DNA from: Siphonodentalium dalli
Lineage: Eukaryota; Mollusca; Scaphopoda; Gadilida; Siphonodentaliidae
Assembly: GCA_032622095.1 (NCBI GenBank)
Contig: CP136069.1
Location: 44,370,194 to 44,434,193, forward strand
DNA length: 64,000 nt
Direction: 5' to 3'
Each line of letters begins with the position of its first letter. The stretch's first letter is position 1. A model generated the notes under the pieces. It was given only the letters and a program-made list of their open reading frames with translations, did not search any database and had not been told where the DNA came from. The position numbers and the translations under genes are program-made. Below, piece by piece: positions 62,370 to 64,000 of this stretch.

Positions 62370-63185
62370 CTGCCAATTGGCTATATTTTGATATATAACT
62401 TATCGCTGCAAGCCGGATTATTTTTTATCAGAGGCAGAAAAATCAACCCTCCCCTAAAGTTAAGATGTGTCATGCTGTGGTATAAGGCACACAGAACTCA
62501 CGGTTACATGTCAATAGGCTTAATTAACATAACGGCCGTTGAAAGTCTGCAAAAGTATGTAATAATATATAATTTTCTGTCTACAAACTTGAACATTAAA
62601 TTAGAAACAATATATAATGTACCCCCAGACCCGAAATTTTAATAAATTTTATAATTTTTCCTAAAAATTTATATAAAACGCATTTTTTTTATTTTCTGGA
62701 AGGCAAAAAAAGACAAGAATTAGTAACAGTGGAGATAATTGGTGTATACGGCAATTTTATTCCGCCTTGAATTAAAATATGACATACTAACCAAAAATGG
62801 CTGCCAATATGGCAGCCACAATATAGGTGGAAATTGGGAAATATGTAAGAACGCACAATTACTTGCTTAAATGGCTTAACTAACAAAGCGGTCGTTGATG
62901 AACTGCTAAAATATAGTTTAAGGTATATATCCCGATCTACAAACTCGATCAATAAAGTGAAAATATTACACAATGCACCTGGCACTTTTGTTTTAATTTT
63001 TTATATAAAATTTAGGTATTTTTCTCATCTTCTCGAAACCATAAAGCGCATAATGTAGCGTGGCGGAGATGTTTGGTATGTACGATAATTCAATGTCGTT
63101 TTTGGATAGCAAAATGGCTTACTAACCCCAAGATGGCTGCCAATACGGTGGTCAGAATAAATGGTGAAATATGTCATGTTTCACT
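62370..63185 (+). repeat. Highly diverged ~340-355-bp tandem repeat
   Basis: AACATAACGGCCGTTGA (62527) parallels AACAAAGCGGTCGTTGA (62882). ATGGCTGCCAATATGG (62798) parallels ATGGCTGCCAATACGG (63134). CTACAAACTTGAACATTAAA parallels CTACAAACTCGATCAATAAA. The 131-residue frame at 62247-62642 falls across it and is not kept in the next unit. Confidence 0.6.
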
Positions 63186-64000
63186 TTTATCGCCGTCATA
63201 TAATGTCTCACACAACCTAAAGTATAATATTCATTGTATCATGTTACTCCGGGACATCACAATGCGCAATTCTATTTAAAATTTCTACCAGAATGGTGCC
63301 CATTATTGACGAATCTTGCATTCATGAGCATTCGTGATCAAGTAATCCGTGTCCCTTGAAATAGGTGGCAATTTTGAGCGAGGTATTTACAGATGAACAG
63401 GATTGTTTAAAACGAAGAACCGAGTAACAGTAATACATTGAATGCCTGATTGTTATTTATGCCAGTCACCTTTGACATAATCAATATGAAATTACGTAAA
63501 CCCGACAATAGAGAGTCAATCTTTCTCAATGAATATTATTCCAAGTGCTACCAGATATGATGGCACGTATGAGGTGGATATGTCGTGATACCATTATCAA
63601 AGTCTGGCCTAGACAAGGTTGATGCGGGTTCACACCCCTGACTTGATTGGGCGAAAATTGGGACCGATTTTAAAGCTAGATAAGGAACATCTCATTGTAC
63701 ATATACATGACCACTTTGATAAGAAATGATAATTGGTTCACACTCACTGAAGCAACAACATTTGAAGCAATGATTTTTATTCTGAGTCAGTGTCTCCATT
63801 AATCTGCTATATATACAATGTACAATTGCTGTACAATAGCTTCAACCCACAGAAGACGGCCGTGATAACACAGAGTGAATTTTTCCAGACCATAAATCAC
63901 AATCGACGCTTTCATTGCCCAATAACGCAAAGAAGATGAGATTCAGAAAAAAAGAGAGCGCTCGTCGTACCAAATTAGTTCAGATTTTGCATCTTCCGAA
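63186..64000. other. No gene seen
   Basis: No repeat or coding frame recognised up to the window end. Confidence 0.4.

Noticed and set aside
62247-62642. 131-residue open frame
   Set aside because: Lies across a diverged ~350-bp tandem repeat and is not conserved in the next unit; no recognisable domain.

Overview
The window looks like repeat-choked, non-coding nuclear DNA of a marine invertebrate. The evidence is short decayed open frames, tRNA-derived SINE pieces, LINE 3' ends, several hundred-base MITE palindromes, and phrase-like tandem cassettes ending in GGAC/GACAG microsatellite of the kind familiar from mollusc, hemichordate and amphioxus assemblies. The phylum cannot be fixed from what is here. 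I find no complete host gene, no rRNA, no functional tRNA, no CRISPR array and nothing bacterial. Most longer open frames fall inside palindromes or tandem repeats and are not coding. The only protein-like signals I trust are four broken LINE reverse-transcriptase C-terminal pieces (33.1, 41.6, 46.6 and 48.2 kb).

The main content is a dense, nested population of non-autonomous DNA transposons inserted at TTAA. Their ends mostly begin CCC(T)TT, the signature of the piggyBac superfamily. At least seven end-types are present: A (CCCTTTACCCAACA), B (CCCTTTCAGTGCCA or CCCTTTGAGTGCCA), C (CCCTTCCATGACTGGAG), D (CCCTTTCTWWACTAAAT), H (AGATGC/AGGTAC), Q (CCTCTTCGCTGCTAT) and R (CTCATTCAGTGCC); S (37.8 kb) is a possible eighth. 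A, B and C have unrelated ends but share one internal hairpin cassette, whose loop varies in a compensatory way between copies. Paralogous empty sites inside this window show directly that A, Q, R and (one side) D insert at TTAA.

Other families: E is a ~215-bp near-perfect foldback with TA target (Tc1/mariner/pogo-like ends CAGTAATGCCC). F is a ~430-bp element with long palindromic ends. M is a ~510-bp inverted-repeat element. Two elements have poly-C/poly-G ends (4.3 and 7.0 kb). N, O, T and V are dispersed repeats. There are six phrase-like tandem cassettes (1.7, 13.9, 26.5, 47.5, 52.9 and 55.9 kb), a 46-bp minisatellite at 29.0-29.9 kb, and several segmental duplications.

Layout: 0-17.4 kb holds segmental duplications (1-1.0, 13.2-13.8, 15.5-16.8 kb; 4.1-4.9 and 17.0-17.4 kb) riddled with F, E, A, Q and R, with a 100-N gap at 4923-5022. 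19.6-22.8 kb is an O/D/T tandem array with nested B and A. 24.3-27.4 kb holds H and the 'aatccaagatggc' array. 29-30.5 kb is the minisatellite invaded by a CCGG-rich dimer. 31-44 kb is alternating E/F/B/C/D/H/S. 45-50.5 kb is A, B, LINE and cassette L. 51-58.4 kb is tandem and dispersed duplications, including the best filled/empty pair. 59-61.3 kb is C, D, F and B, and the last 2.7 kb is mostly featureless. The genes here do not work together in a pathway; what can be reconstructed is an insertion history.
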